Numbered from the stretch's first letter, positions 1 through 8,715 are shown. The stretch: DNA of 64,000 nucleotides from an uncultured Cellvibrionales bacterium (GCA_913020115.1 CAJWBQ010000017.1:34186-98185); one strand, 5' to 3'. A program made the numbers and translations. The notes: generated by a model not told the origin, from the sequence alone.

Positions 1-1323
1 AAGGGCTTGAGGCCAGTAACGGTCTGGATCATGTATCTGGCCGTCAGCCGATACAGCCTGCTGAGCGGCCACGCTCAAGCGACGAATGCGCCAAGACAGC
101 CAGGTGGCGTAACCTAGCAGGCCAAGCCCCGCGAGCAATGCTGCCCCCATGCTAAGCAGCAAAAGGCGATTAAATGCATTGTTGGTCAGCGACAATAACA
201 CCTTGTTACTGCGTTCCACGACCACCACTCCAATTACTTCATAGCCGTTGTTGTGGTAAAAAATGGGCGCTGCCGCGCTCCCCAATTGCTGCTGATTGCC
301 TTCGTACCAGCGGCGGTCATTGGAGCCCTGAAGGGCCTGCATTATTTCTTCGCCGCCTAAGCGACCTGTGGCGCTCGTTGGTCTTGTTGGCAGCGTCACG
401 CCTTTGAGCGCGGCAGCATAGAGTGAGGGGAGTATCCAGTGGGCCTGTGGTCGCGTTGCTTGGTCCGGATTTTGACCGGTATCGGCAAGTTCCCAAGCGG
501 AATGATTGAGCACCCGTAGGCGAAGCCCAGGGAGTCGGAATATATCGATAGCGTCTTTCAGGGCCGTTATCGGACGGATAAGCCCTCCGGCTAAGCCATC
601 TTGTTCATGTGTGCTGTGGTCAAAAGGTGTGAAATATTCGAGACGTTCGGGTTTCAGTGATTGGTTAACAACGCTGAGAGAGAAGCGCTTATCGCCCATC
701 GCCAGAGGCATTTGCAACTCAATTTGATAGCCCTCTTGGCTTTCAACCCATACACCTCTAATGCCGTGCCCTTGCTTGAGAGCATTGGTATCTTTCGGGG
801 AGGATTTTACCACTAGCTGCCCTGGCGCACTGTTGCGCAAATAGTAGTAATTCGATTCTGTTTCTATTCGAACATGGTCACCGTTGGCGATGTTGCTTTT
901 CCCTGGGTGGTGATAGCGGATGTCACGGTCTTTAACCGCAATGAATAAATAGAGCTGGTCACGGTAAAACCCGCTGCGCACGGTAGCTGAAAAGCGCTCC
1001 TTGGCGGAGCCGGGTGGTGTGGCGAAGGCTCTTGCTTGAATGGGAAGGTGACGCCAGTCGTCAGCGTAGCCGTCGACAATGGCAGGGTTGGGTAGCTCCG
1101 CTGCGTAGAGTTGTAGGCGAGGATCGTCATAGCGGTGCTGCTCAGTATGTAAGAGCTCGGGTTCGTCACCTAGGCGAGCGGCAATAGCCTGAGCGCTGGC
1201 GAGTAATGCGTTGGTTTGCCCTTGTCGCAGTGCCCCCTCCATTTCCTGAATGTATTGACAGCCGGCCCAAGGCAGACACAAAGTCATTAAACTGACCAGC
1301 ATGAGCTGGCGACGCAGTTTCAT
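1..1323 (-). CDS. pdsS: PdsS: sortase-system sensor histidine kinase (N-terminal part, cut by window edge)
   Basis: An open frame runs on the minus strand from the ATG at 1323 to base 1 without a stop, so about 440 N-terminal residues are present and the kinase core lies outside the window. Residues 1-22 form a hydrophobic N-terminal segment. Residues about 80-200 read like a CBM9/DOMON-type beta sandwich (IVDGYADDWRHLP, then LYLFIAVKD, then NGDHVRIE). A second membrane helix lies at about 380-406 and is followed by a HAMP-like basic stretch. The ATG overlaps the TGA of pdsR (ATGA), so the two are coupled. Family knowledge: Pds loci carry a dedicated kinase with a large periplasmic sensor, which is assumed to control the sortase and its substrate. 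The kinase assignment rests on this context, because no H-box is visible here. Confidence 0.8.
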   Translation of the reverse strand, partial: MKLRRQLMLVSLMTLCLPWAGCQYIQEMEGALRQGQTNALLASAQAIAARLGDEPELLHTEQHRYDDPRLQLYAAELPNPAIVDGYADDWRHLPIQARAFATPPGSAKERFSATVRSGFYRDQLYLFIAVKDRDIRYHHPGKSNIANGDHVRIETESNYYYLRNSAPGQLVVKSSPKDTNALKQGHGIRGVWVESQEGYQIELQMPLAMGDKRFSLSVVNQSLKPERLEYFTPFDHSTHEQDGLAGGLIRPITALKDAIDIFRLPGLRLRVLNHSAWELADTGQNPDQATRPQAHWILPSLYAAALKGVTLPTRPTSATGRLGGEEIMQALQGSNDRRWYEGNQQQLGSAAAPIFYHNNGYEVIGVVVVERSNKVLLSLTNNAFNRLLLLSMGAALLAGLGLLGYATWLSWRIRRLSVAAQQAVSADGQIHDPDRYWPQAL

Positions 1324-2027
1324 GTGAGCGAGTCGTCCTGCCAGCGGTAACCCAAACCATAGGCGGTTTGAATACAATCAAAGCTTCCGGTATTAACTTG
1401 TGCGGAAAATTTTTTACGAATGCGTTTAACGTGAGATGTAATAGTGTTGTCGTCTAGCACAACGTTGGCTGCATCCATGAGTTGCTGGCGATTCTTAACG
1501 TGTCCTGGATGCTGTGCCAGTGCATGCACAATCCAAAATTCCGTGACGGTTAAATCGATTGCCTGTTGTTGCCAGTGCACTGACATTCGCGCGAGGTTAA
1601 TGGCAAGTTCACCTCGCTGAATCAGCTCCTCAACAACTACGGGTTTTCGTAGAGCGTCTACACGCCGAAACAGAGCAACAATGCGGGCCATAATATGAGC
1701 CAAGCTAATGTCTTTCGTGAGGTAGTCGTCGGCACCCAGCCGCAGGCCTGAGATAGCGTCCAGTTCGCTGTCCCGAGCGGTTAAAAACACAATTGGTAGT
1801 TCGGGCGCTAAGCTGCGCAACTCCCGGCACAGCTCGAAACCGCCTTCTACATCTTCTCCCAGGCCCACATCAATAATCGCCAAGTCGGGCAAGGCCAGCT
1901 GGCAGGCGCTGAGTGCTGAGGCGCGATCTAAATAATGTGAAACCCGGTAGCCCTGTCGTTGCAATGCGTCGCGGTAGTTGTCGGCAATGGCTTGCTCGTC
2001 TTCGATGATGGCGATATGTCGGGCCAT
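1320..2027 (-). CDS. pdsR: PdsR: OmpR/PhoB-type response regulator of the sortase system
   Basis: A 235-residue two-domain regulator. The receiver domain (1-120) has the acidic pair E9/D10, phospho-acceptor D53 in IIDVGLG, T83 and K105. The C-terminal winged-helix DNA-binding domain (about 135-230) ends with the family-typical YGLGYRW motif. It is divergent from the sortase substrate gene and overlaps the following kinase gene by 4 bp, so the pair is a two-component system. The order kinase, regulator, vWA substrate, sortase is that of the proteobacterial dedicated sortase (Pds) loci. The natural target is probably the roughly 190-bp divergent intergenic region 2028-2219, but I cannot point to a specific repeat that it would bind. 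Confidence 0.9.
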   Translation of the reverse strand: MARHIAIIEDEQAIADNYRDALQRQGYRVSHYLDRASALSACQLALPDLAIIDVGLGEDVEGGFELCRELRSLAPELPIVFLTARDSELDAISGLRLGADDYLTKDISLAHIMARIVALFRRVDALRKPVVVEELIQRGELAINLARMSVHWQQQAIDLTVTEFWIVHALAQHPGHVKNRQQLMDAANVVLDDNTITSHVKRIRKKFSAQVNTGSFDCIQTAYGLGYRWQDDSLT

Positions 2028-2219
2028 TGGGCTCGTTGTCCTTTAGTTCTGTGGGCTTGCAGGCAAACTTTATCGGCTGCGGTGCCATTTGTCAGCCACA
2101 AGTGCTCTTTTGCCACAATTCATCACTTTTGATCGCCGGACTGCCTTCTTTATGCCCTAAGAAAGCCTCCAGAGCTTGATTCAATAGCGTAACAAATCCC
2201 AAGTTTCTGGAGAGTGTCT

Positions 2220-4412
2220 GTGTTTAAAACTAAAAAGATCCCGCCTTACCGCATCATTGATGATCACGCGAAAGCATTTACTCAGCAAGGTTCCAAAGGC
2301 TTGCGCTGGTGGTTTCGCTGGTTTCTATTGACGGCGGTTACATTGTCGATATTAGTGTTTGCCGCACATCGACAGGCTTATGCCGAAGGCCTTCGCTCTC
2401 TCAGTTATGAGCAGCTGCCAGATGATGTGGTGGCAGGCGAAGTGTTTTTGCGCGAGGAAAATAATGCGGCGGCACAGTACAGGCCTGCACTTCATCTTTC
2501 CAGTGACCTGAAGGCCGACATCAGTGGAATGATTGCATCTGTGACATTAACTCAAAAATTTAAGAACACCAGTAATGAATGGGTTGAGGCGACGTATGTA
2601 TTGCCCTTGCCCGAAACTGCAGCTGTGGATGCAATGCAATTTCAAGTGGGTGACAGAATTATTCGGGGCAACATTAAAGAACGTCGAGAGGCGAAAAAAA
2701 TTTATAAGAAAGCAAAGGCCGCCGGTAAAAAGGCGGCGTTGGTAGTACAGCAGCGGCCCAATTTATTCACTCAAAAAGTGGCGAACATCGCGCCCGGTGA
2801 AAGTTTAAAGGTTCGCCTGCACTTTTTGCAAAAAGTGGATTATCAGCAAGGTGATTTTGTGTGGCGATTGCCTACCACACTTACTCCTCGATTTATCCCG
2901 GGGCGAGTAAATACTGAACTTGTTAGCGAGGGAAACGGTTGGGCAATGCCGACACATGAGGTACCAGATGCCGATCACATTACACCTCCAATGGTTCCAG
3001 CGGCGAAGTCCCGCAAGGAGTTGAACAACCCAATAAGCATTTCAGTGAAGCTTGACGCGGGCTTACCTTTGGCGTCGGTTGATAGTGCTTATCATAAAAT
3101 TGTTTTGCGAAAAGAGGGAGAACATCATCAGATCGGTTTGGCGGCCGGCACCACGGCTATGGATCGAGATTTTGAGTTGCGCTGGACACCCAGTAAGAAT
3201 AACGAACCCGCGGGTGCAATTTTCACCGAAGAGAAAGATGGCGAGCATTATGCATTGGTAATGTTGGTACCTCCTCAATACGCGGCGTTAAACGAGAGTA
3301 AAAAGACGCTGCCTCGGGAGCTTATCTTCATTATCGATACATCCGGGTCAATGGGGGGCGGTTCCATCGTTCAGGCAAAACGCAGTTTAATATTGGCCTT
3401 GGAGCGTTTAAAACCCAAAGATCGTTTTAACGTCATCGAGTTCAATTCAACCCACACTCGCTTGTTTCCGCAAGTGATGCCAGCCAATGCACAGCTTGTG
3501 GCACGGGCGATTAATTTTGTGGGTAGTCTACACGCCAGTGGAGGTACGCATATGGCGCCGGCACTGAATGATGCCTTGGTGCAATTTCAGCTTAGTACGT
3601 CAGAGAAGCACTTGCAGCAATTGGTTTTTATAACGGATGGTAGTGTTGGTAATGAAAGTGCTTTGTTTCAATTGATTGAAAAGCAGCTGGGCCGGGCGCG
3701 ATTATTTACAGTGGGCATCGGGTCGGCGCCCAATAGTTTCTTTATGCGAAAGGCCGCGCAGTTTGGCCGAGGAACATTTAGCTACATCAGTGACCTGAGC
3801 GAAGTGAGTAGTAAAATGGGCGCTCTTTTTACTCAGCTAGAATCACCCGTGATGACCCAGTTAAATTTAACATGGCCAAAAGGTCGCTCAGCTGAAACAT
3901 GGCCAGCTCGTCTGCCTGACCTATACGCAAATGAACCTCTTATCATTGCTGCGAAACTTGATTCCTCGCCTGACTCAGGTGAGGTGCTGAGTCTGCAAGG
4001 TTTTGGTGCCAGTGCTCCATGGATTCGGGATTTGAAATTGTCTCGCCCAAAAAACAGCCCAGGAGTTGCTAGCTTATGGGCCAGAGACAAGATTGCCGCG
4101 CTCATGGACCAAAAGCACCTTGGGGGCAATCCTGCGGTGATCCGTGAAGAGGTATTAGCCTTGGCCTTACAGCATAAGTTGATGAGCCCATATACCAGCT
4201 TTGTTGCTGTGGAAGAAAAAGTCTCACGTCCAAAAACAGTAAGCCTCAAGTCAAATTCTTTACCAAACTTAGTCGCTAAAGGGCAAAACCTTATGCCAGT
4301 AGCTTTGCCAAAAACGGCCAGCTCGGCGCCTTTGTCTTTGTTGTTGAGTGTTTTGTTCTTGGTGCTGGCGGCGCTTTGCAAATTTATACTTCGTTCGGTA
4401 GCGATAAAATGA
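2220..4412 (+). CDS. Sortase substrate: VIT/vWA-domain surface protein with LPKTA sorting signal
   Basis: About 730 residues. A basic N-terminus is followed by a signal/anchor helix (about 28-50, ending HRQAYA). Next come a VIT domain (about 75-210), a vWA domain with an intact MIDAS start (DTSGS from about residue 373), and a C-terminal sorting signal. The signal is LPKTA at about 696-700, then a hydrophobic stretch and a basic tail (FILRSVAIK). This is the substrate of the dedicated sortase encoded next, with which it shares an ATGA overlap. GTG at 2220 is preferred over GTG at 2214 because GGAG at 2209-2212 is correctly spaced only for the former. A weak promoter (TTGATC, 16 bp, TATGCC at 2129-2156) may drive it. 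It is likely an outer-surface or periplasmic adhesion-type protein; its ligand is unknown. Confidence 0.9.
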   Translation: MFKTKKIPPYRIIDDHAKAFTQQGSKGLRWWFRWFLLTAVTLSILVFAAHRQAYAEGLRSLSYEQLPDDVVAGEVFLREENNAAAQYRPALHLSSDLKADISGMIASVTLTQKFKNTSNEWVEATYVLPLPETAAVDAMQFQVGDRIIRGNIKERREAKKIYKKAKAAGKKAALVVQQRPNLFTQKVANIAPGESLKVRLHFLQKVDYQQGDFVWRLPTTLTPRFIPGRVNTELVSEGNGWAMPTHEVPDADHITPPMVPAAKSRKELNNPISISVKLDAGLPLASVDSAYHKIVLRKEGEHHQIGLAAGTTAMDRDFELRWTPSKNNEPAGAIFTEEKDGEHYALVMLVPPQYAALNESKKTLPRELIFIIDTSGSMGGGSIVQAKRSLILALERLKPKDRFNVIEFNSTHTRLFPQVMPANAQLVARAINFVGSLHASGGTHMAPALNDALVQFQLSTSEKHLQQLVFITDGSVGNESALFQLIEKQLGRARLFTVGIGSAPNSFFMRKAAQFGRGTFSYISDLSEVSSKMGALFTQLESPVMTQLNLTWPKGRSAETWPARLPDLYANEPLIIAAKLDSSPDSGEVLSLQGFGASAPWIRDLKLSRPKNSPGVASLWARDKIAALMDQKHLGGNPAVIREEVLALALQHKLMSPYTSFVAVEEKVSRPKTVSLKSNSLPNLVAKGQNLMPVALPKTASSAPLSLLLSVLFLVLAALCKFILRSVAIK

Positions 4413-4987
4413 AGAATTTTTCCGTACGTTCATTTCTACCAGCATCCCTGCTATTGATAGCGCTTTGGCAAGGAGGCAGTGCTGCCTATATCTACATAAA
4501 GGCGGGGCTGGCCCAGGTGCTTATTGAAGACGCATGGGAGCGTTCATTGCAACTGAATAGCCTAGGACAAAAACCGTGGCCGTGGGCTGATACATGGCCT
4601 GTTGGGCGTCTACAAGTGAGTCATGACTCAGAACTACTACATGATTACTATGTGCTTGCCGGCAGCGGTGGGAACAGCCTGGCCTTTGGCCCCGCCCATG
4701 TAACCTCAACCGCACAGCCGGGTCATGTGGGCAGTGTCATGATTGGTGGGCATAGAGATACGCATTTTCGCAAGTTAAAAAACCTAGCTTCAGGTGATGG
4801 GATTCGTTTGCAGTCGGTTAGTGGCGTTTGGCGCGACTATTCTTTTGTGCGCGGTGAGGTGGTGGATACGGCGCTCGATCAGTTTCTCATTGATGTACAA
4901 TCAGATCAGCTGTTGTTAGTGACCTGCTACCCCTTTGATAGTATACAAACCAATGGTTCGCAGCGATGGGTGGGCGTGGCACGGTGA
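4409..4987 (+). CDS. Class GN sortase
   Basis: A 192-residue transpeptidase with one N-terminal membrane helix (about 8-30). The sortase triad is present: His115 in GGHRDTHF, Cys173 in LVTCYPF and Arg186 in QRWVGVA. It should cleave the LPKTA signal of the upstream vWA protein and join it to an unknown acceptor. The open frame extends upstream to a TTG at 4376, but the ATG at 4409 overlaps the substrate gene's TGA (ATGA), and this is the more likely start. Gram-negative sortases of this class normally have a single dedicated substrate encoded adjacent to them, as here. Confidence 0.93.
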   Translation: MKNFSVRSFLPASLLLIALWQGGSAAYIYIKAGLAQVLIEDAWERSLQLNSLGQKPWPWADTWPVGRLQVSHDSELLHDYYVLAGSGGNSLAFGPAHVTSTAQPGHVGSVMIGGHRDTHFRKLKNLASGDGIRLQSVSGVWRDYSFVRGEVVDTALDQFLIDVQSDQLLLVTCYPFDSIQTNGSQRWVGVAR

Positions 4988-5091
4988 ATGCCGAATAGCG
5001 TCAATCACTCCTTTGCATAAGCCGCTTCATTTGCTATGGTTTTCCGCTTGCTTTACAGGCGCAATGCCTCCACCAAATTTGTGTGACGATT

Positions 5092-5982
5092 ATGTATCCT
5101 CTAAATTATATTGAACCGGTTTTCCGCCCGCCGAGCGAAGGTAGGTCTCTCATTCTGCAGGTAACCAATGGTTGCTCCCATAACAAGTGTACATTCTGTG
5201 AAATGTACACCGCAGACGACAAGCGGTTCAGGCCTAAGGCCATCGAAGAGATCAGGGCTGAGCTGAAGCTTCTGGCCGAGGCTGGCTATCCTGTGCGGAA
5301 AGTGTTCTTGGCGGATGGTGATGCCATGACACTCTCCACCCGCCGGCTCAAAGATATTCTGGTCGCAATCAAACAATACTATCCTGACGTCCAGCGGGTA
5401 TCGTCTTATTGTTTGCCTCGAAATCTGAAAAAGAAAAGTGTTGAGGAGCTCAGAGAGTTACGGGAAATGGGTCTTAGCCTCATGTATGTTGGTTGTGAAA
5501 GTGGGGATGATGAACTGCTAGAGCTCGTTGGAAAAGGCGAGACTTATGAAACTTCCTTGTCCGCGCTGCTTAAAATAAAACAGGCCGGAATGAAAAGCTC
5601 GGTAATGATCCTGAACGGCCTGGGCGGCCCAGAACTTAGCGAGCGACATGCCGAAAATTCGGCTCGCTTGATGAATGCCGCGCAACCCGATTTTTTATCG
5701 ACTTTAGTGGTTGAATTCCCCACCGGCAGTGAGCGTTTTGAGAAGAATTTCAACGGCCGCTGGCGAAAATTGGTCAAAATGGAATTGTTTCGCGAAATGG
5801 AAGTATTGTTGGATTCACTGTCGCTGGAGAAAACAATCTTTCGTAGCGACCATGCGTCAAATTATTTAGTGTTAAAAGGTACCTTGGGGAAGGACAAAGA
5901 CAAGCTTTTATCTATGGTGCGCACAGCCATTCATGACCCTAATGTAATACCGCTTCGCGAAGAGTGGCAGCGGGGTTTATAA
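5092..5982 (+). CDS. Radical SAM protein with CX4CX2C cluster motif
   Basis: A 296-residue enzyme of the radical SAM superfamily (Elp3/MiaB/NifB-like fold, COG1032-like). The cluster motif is NGCSHNKCTFCEMY with cysteines at 28, 33 and 36. This is CX4CX2C instead of the usual CX3CX2C. Downstream are an acidic-rich strand (KVFLADGDAMTLS), which resembles the ribose-binding region, and a CESGDDELLELV motif. There is no cobalamin or TRAM domain, so it is a minimal enzyme. ATG 5092 was chosen. GTG 5083 is possible, and neither has a good ribosome binding site. It lies 104 bp after the sortase and ends in its own terminator, so it may be the last gene of the Pds transcript. The substrate is unknown. 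Confidence 0.82.
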   Translation: MYPLNYIEPVFRPPSEGRSLILQVTNGCSHNKCTFCEMYTADDKRFRPKAIEEIRAELKLLAEAGYPVRKVFLADGDAMTLSTRRLKDILVAIKQYYPDVQRVSSYCLPRNLKKKSVEELRELREMGLSLMYVGCESGDDELLELVGKGETYETSLSALLKIKQAGMKSSVMILNGLGGPELSERHAENSARLMNAAQPDFLSTLVVEFPTGSERFEKNFNGRWRKLVKMELFREMEVLLDSLSLEKTIFRSDHASNYLVLKGTLGKDKDKLLSMVRTAIHDPNVIPLREEWQRGL

Positions 5983-6000
5983 GCCCGCTGCCTTAAACTT
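5966..6000 (+). terminator. Rho-independent terminator after the radical SAM gene
   Basis: A perfect 9-bp stem (GGCAGCGGG 5966-5974 with CCCGCTGCC 5984-5992) and a 9-nt loop, followed by TTAAACTTT. The left arm encodes the last residues of the radical SAM protein, and its stop codon lies in the loop. It separates this plus-strand unit from the convergent DUF1456 gene. Confidence 0.75.
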
Positions 6001-6103
6001 TAATACTGACAAACTTGCGACCGGCCACAACATGAAGCACCCTGGCGGCCCGGCTGATTGGCACCATTTACTAATAAATGAACTCCAAAACTTGAGTTAA
6101 TAT

Positions 6104-6568
6104 CTAGGCATTAGGTCGATATTTTAGCTGCATCCCGTGTAAAAAATTGCGCATAACTTGATCTTTACATACTCGATAATGCTTGTGGTCTGGCTTTCGA
6201 AAAAATGCGCTCAGTTCATGTTTGCTTAGGCGGAAGTCGGCTAAAGCCAAAAGTTCCAGAACTTCTTCGGCCTTAAGGCTTAAAGCAATTTTCAATTTAG
6301 TGAAGATAATATTGTTGTTCAGCACAGTTTCTGGGGCGGGTGTAGCGCCATCCTTTTTACCGCGTTTTTCGTTTATGAAGCCATTCAGAAATAAAGCGCA
6401 GTATTCATCGCTGCACGATTGGTAATCACTGTCATCGTCTTTTTTTAGCCAGCTGCTAATTTGCGCACGACTGATTTCTGTATCAGTCGAAGCGAAAATT
6501 GCCATCATTTTAGAATCGCTAAGATCGAAGGTGAAGCGCAGGCGTCGAAGTACGTCGTTGTTAGTCAT
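6104..6568 (-). CDS. DUF1456 family protein (YehS-like)
   Basis: 154 residues made of two similar helical halves, about 1-70 and 85-150. Each half has the pattern 'N-x3-F/L-L-L-x-A-L/F-x-L' leading to a SWLKKDDD or AFFRKPDH segment and then 'C-x-D-x-x-x-x-x-F-L-G'. This matches the duplicated DUF1456 domain of E. coli YehS. No biochemical function is established for the family. Its ATG shares one base with the TGA of the upstream SnoaL-like gene, so the two form a small minus-strand operon. Confidence 0.85.
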   Translation of the reverse strand: MTNNDVLRRLRFTFDLSDSKMMAIFASTDTEISRAQISSWLKKDDDSDYQSCSDEYCALFLNGFINEKRGKKDGATPAPETVLNNNIIFTKLKIALSLKAEEVLELLALADFRLSKHELSAFFRKPDHKHYRVCKDQVMRNFLHGMQLKYRPNA

Positions 6569-6963
6569 CAGGTTTTTGCTCCGGCGGCTTTGGCTTGAAG
6601 CATGGCCCCCATGTGTTGGTGGAGGATGTTGACGGCCTTCAGTGGTCGAATCATGACTTTAAATTCAGTGATCTTCCCCTCTTCGTTCCACCTAATCATG
6701 TCGACACCATTCACGCTGATACCATCAATTTCCACCTGGAATTCCAAGATGGCATTGTCCTCGTCTTGAAGCTCTCTTACATATTTAAATGTACCGTTGA
6801 ACAGTACCTCAAACGCTGCAGTTAAGTAGTGTTGGGTTATAGCTTTGCCCTTTTGGGGAGTGTGTACAACAGGGGAGTGGAAGACGACGTTGTCGTCGAG
6901 CAGAGAATCCAGTCCTGCGGCATCGCGATTGTGCACCAGTTGGTGCCATGTTTTGATTGTCAT
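6568..6963 (-). CDS. SnoaL-like / NTF2-fold protein
   Basis: 131 residues with the SnoaL-like cone-shaped fold pattern: an N-terminal helix with 'LDSLLDDNVVFHSPVV', a central YLTAAFEVL helix, then beta strands ending in WNEEGKITEFKVMIRP. In this superfamily the cavity may bind a small ligand or be catalytic; nothing here specifies which. It is translationally coupled to the DUF1456 gene. An upstream GGAGG-like site (AAATGACAA preceded by CCTCC on the opposite strand, 6964-6970) supports the ATG at 6963. Confidence 0.82.
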   Translation of the reverse strand: MTIKTWHQLVHNRDAAGLDSLLDDNVVFHSPVVHTPQKGKAITQHYLTAAFEVLFNGTFKYVRELQDEDNAILEFQVEIDGISVNGVDMIRWNEEGKITEFKVMIRPLKAVNILHQHMGAMLQAKAAGAKT

Positions 6964-7129
6964 TTGGAGGGCCTTTGTTAATTATGGTCAATTTTGCAGG
7001 AGTTTAGACCGAAGTGCCAGTGCCTTCTGGCTTATCCTAGAAAACTCGAATTTTGATGAGGGGCCTATTATAGGCGGCTTACCGCTAGTCTAGCTAGAGG
7101 ACAAAGCTGGGGTAAGTGGCGCTATCGCT

Positions 7130-7161
7130 GGGAAAATAAAAAGGCCCGGCGTAAACCGGGC
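7130..7161 (-). terminator. Rho-independent terminator for pdsO
   Basis: On the minus strand the stem GCCCGG/CCGGGC (7156-7161 with 7144-7149, 6-nt loop) is followed by CTTTTTATTTTCCC. It starts 33 bp past the pdsO stop codon. Confidence 0.8.
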
Positions 7162-7194
7162 AAATGGGCTCATGGCTTGGAGTAAGTTGCAATC

Positions 7195-7905
7195 TTAGTG
7201 CAGGGCTACGTCTTGCTGAATACTAGGGTCAATAATTTCAATATTCACTCGGCGCTCCATAGCATAGGCTTCTAGGTCGCCTTTGGGCGCAACTGAAGCT
7301 TGGGCGCCGTGCGCTTGACGTTCTATCCTGTTGACTTCGATGCCGGCTGCCACGAGATCACTTTCAACATTTTGGGCTCGGAAATCGGATAGCACGTTGT
7401 TGTATTTGTCTGTGCCTCTTGGGTCGGCGTGGCCATTGAGGCGCACGAGCAAGTCTGGGCTTTGCTTTAGGAAGTCTGCTAATGCTTGCACTTTGTTTTT
7501 CCCACGGGCACTTAGTTCGTCTTGACCGGTTTTAAACAGTACCTGAAACTTCAAGTTATCAACGGCGAGTTGCTGCATATTTGTCACATCGTTTTCAGCG
7601 GCGAGTAGTTCTCGTTCTAAGCGGGCGATTGTTTCCTGTGATTTGGACAATGCCATTTCAGCACCATCTAGAAGACTTTTTTGATCCTCTAGGGCATCGG
7701 CTTTTTTTATTTGCTCGCCCATATAAGCGCCGCCGATTGCGCCAAGCATAAAACCTACGGGCCCTCCGGCCACGGCGCCGAGAATGGTTGAAGTAAAAAA
7801 AGAGGCGCCTTGTTTCGCTTCCGTCTCCATGGCTTGTGAAAGAGGGGCGATGGTACTGGCGACGACTAGGCTGCTAATTGCGATGATTTTCTTTGATGAT
7901 TTCAT
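7195..7905 (-). CDS. pdsO: PdsO: sortase-associated OmpA-family protein
   Basis: 236 residues. A signal peptide (1-25, ends PLSQA) is followed by a glycine-zipper-like segment (about 38-65, GAVAGGPVGFMLGAIGGAYMG), then a coiled coil (about 68-115, ALSKSQETIARLEREL), then an OmpA-like peptidoglycan-binding domain (about 115-225). The last contains LNGHADPRGTDKYNNVLSDFRA and a C-terminal RRVNIEI. This arrangement matches the OmpA-like protein that accompanies Pds sortases. It lies 2.2 kb from the sortase, on the opposite strand, with unrelated genes in between. It probably anchors part of the system to peptidoglycan. The call rests on both architecture and locus; a generic OmpA lipoprotein is less likely, since there is no lipobox cysteine. 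Confidence 0.85.
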   Translation of the reverse strand: MKSSKKIIAISSLVVASTIAPLSQAMETEAKQGASFFTSTILGAVAGGPVGFMLGAIGGAYMGEQIKKADALEDQKSLLDGAEMALSKSQETIARLERELLAAENDVTNMQQLAVDNLKFQVLFKTGQDELSARGKNKVQALADFLKQSPDLLVRLNGHADPRGTDKYNNVLSDFRAQNVESDLVAAGIEVNRIERQAHGAQASVAPKGDLEAYAMERRVNIEIIDPSIQQDVALH

Positions 7906-8117
7906 GTTTAATTTCCTGTAAGGCTTGGGTTTGGGTAAGTCACAGGCTTAGTAAAACAGCTGGGCGTGGCTGTTTTATGTTGGTAATCTGACAATGTGGC
8001 GATGAATTGTGATGAAATGTGTCAATAAATCGGCCCGTCAGGGTGCTTTACTTTGTGGTCGGTCGCAGGTTTGTCCGTATTCCTGGCTGCTCCGAAATTT
8101 GAGTTAATAGGATGGAA

Positions 8118-8708
8118 ATGAATTCAGTAAATCCCAAGCTGTTAGTTTTGTTGCTGGCCGTTGTTGCTTTTGCAATCTACATCAAGCTTAGCAATCCCGA
8201 TAAGAAATACAGTACTGAGGAATTTTGGGTCTCAGCTACGCTGGATGATGTTTATAGCGTGCCCGATAGGGCGCTTTTGCCGGGGAACAAAAATGGCAGT
8301 GTGTTGATGTGGGCGGCAATGGCCACCAAGGACCCCATGATAATCTCAACATTGGTTCGTCGCGGAGCCGACGTCAACGAGGCCGATGTGATTTTCAGCG
8401 GAACCCCCCTAAGTGCGGCGGCGGCCTCTAGCTTGACGCCTTTAATAATCGATGAACTTATTACGCTGGGTGCTGATATAAATAAGGTGGTGGGCAGTAA
8501 AAATAAAACACCTCTAATTATTGCCGCTGAGTTAAACCCTGAACGAGAAATACTTTTGCGTTTAATCTTTCATGGTGCAGACATTGAATACAGGGACTTA
8601 ACGGGTAAAACGGCGTTGGAACAGGCTAAAAAGTTTAAAAATGGCAATGCTGTTGAAGTGCTTGAGGGAATAAAAAAGGAAGCGGAAGTCATTTCTTCAG
8701 GCCGTTAA
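8118..8708 (+). CDS. Membrane-anchored ankyrin-repeat protein
   Basis: 196 residues. An N-terminal hydrophobic helix (about 7-24, LLVLLLAVVAFAIYIKL) would anchor it or act as an uncleaved signal. Four ankyrin-like repeats follow (from about 55): each has a 'G-x-x-L-x-x-A-A' start and three end with GAD(V/I)N or GADIE turns. ATG 8118 is preferred over ATG 8112 because AGGA at 8109-8112 is well spaced only for 8118. Ankyrin proteins of this size are protein-binding scaffolds, and the partner cannot be deduced. It stands alone, divergent from pdsO. Confidence 0.8.
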   Translation: MNSVNPKLLVLLLAVVAFAIYIKLSNPDKKYSTEEFWVSATLDDVYSVPDRALLPGNKNGSVLMWAAMATKDPMIISTLVRRGADVNEADVIFSGTPLSAAAASSLTPLIIDELITLGADINKVVGSKNKTPLIIAAELNPEREILLRLIFHGADIEYRDLTGKTALEQAKKFKNGNAVEVLEGIKKEAEVISSGR

Positions 8709-8715
8709 TAAAAAG

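Noticed and set aside
864..1381. Two short minus-strand frames next to pdsR
   Set aside because: They are out of frame with the continuous PdsS reading frame that runs to the window edge.
3833..4381. 182-codon frame antisense to the sortase substrate gene
   Set aside because: It mirrors the codons of the vWA gene, has no ribosome binding site and no recognisable domain.
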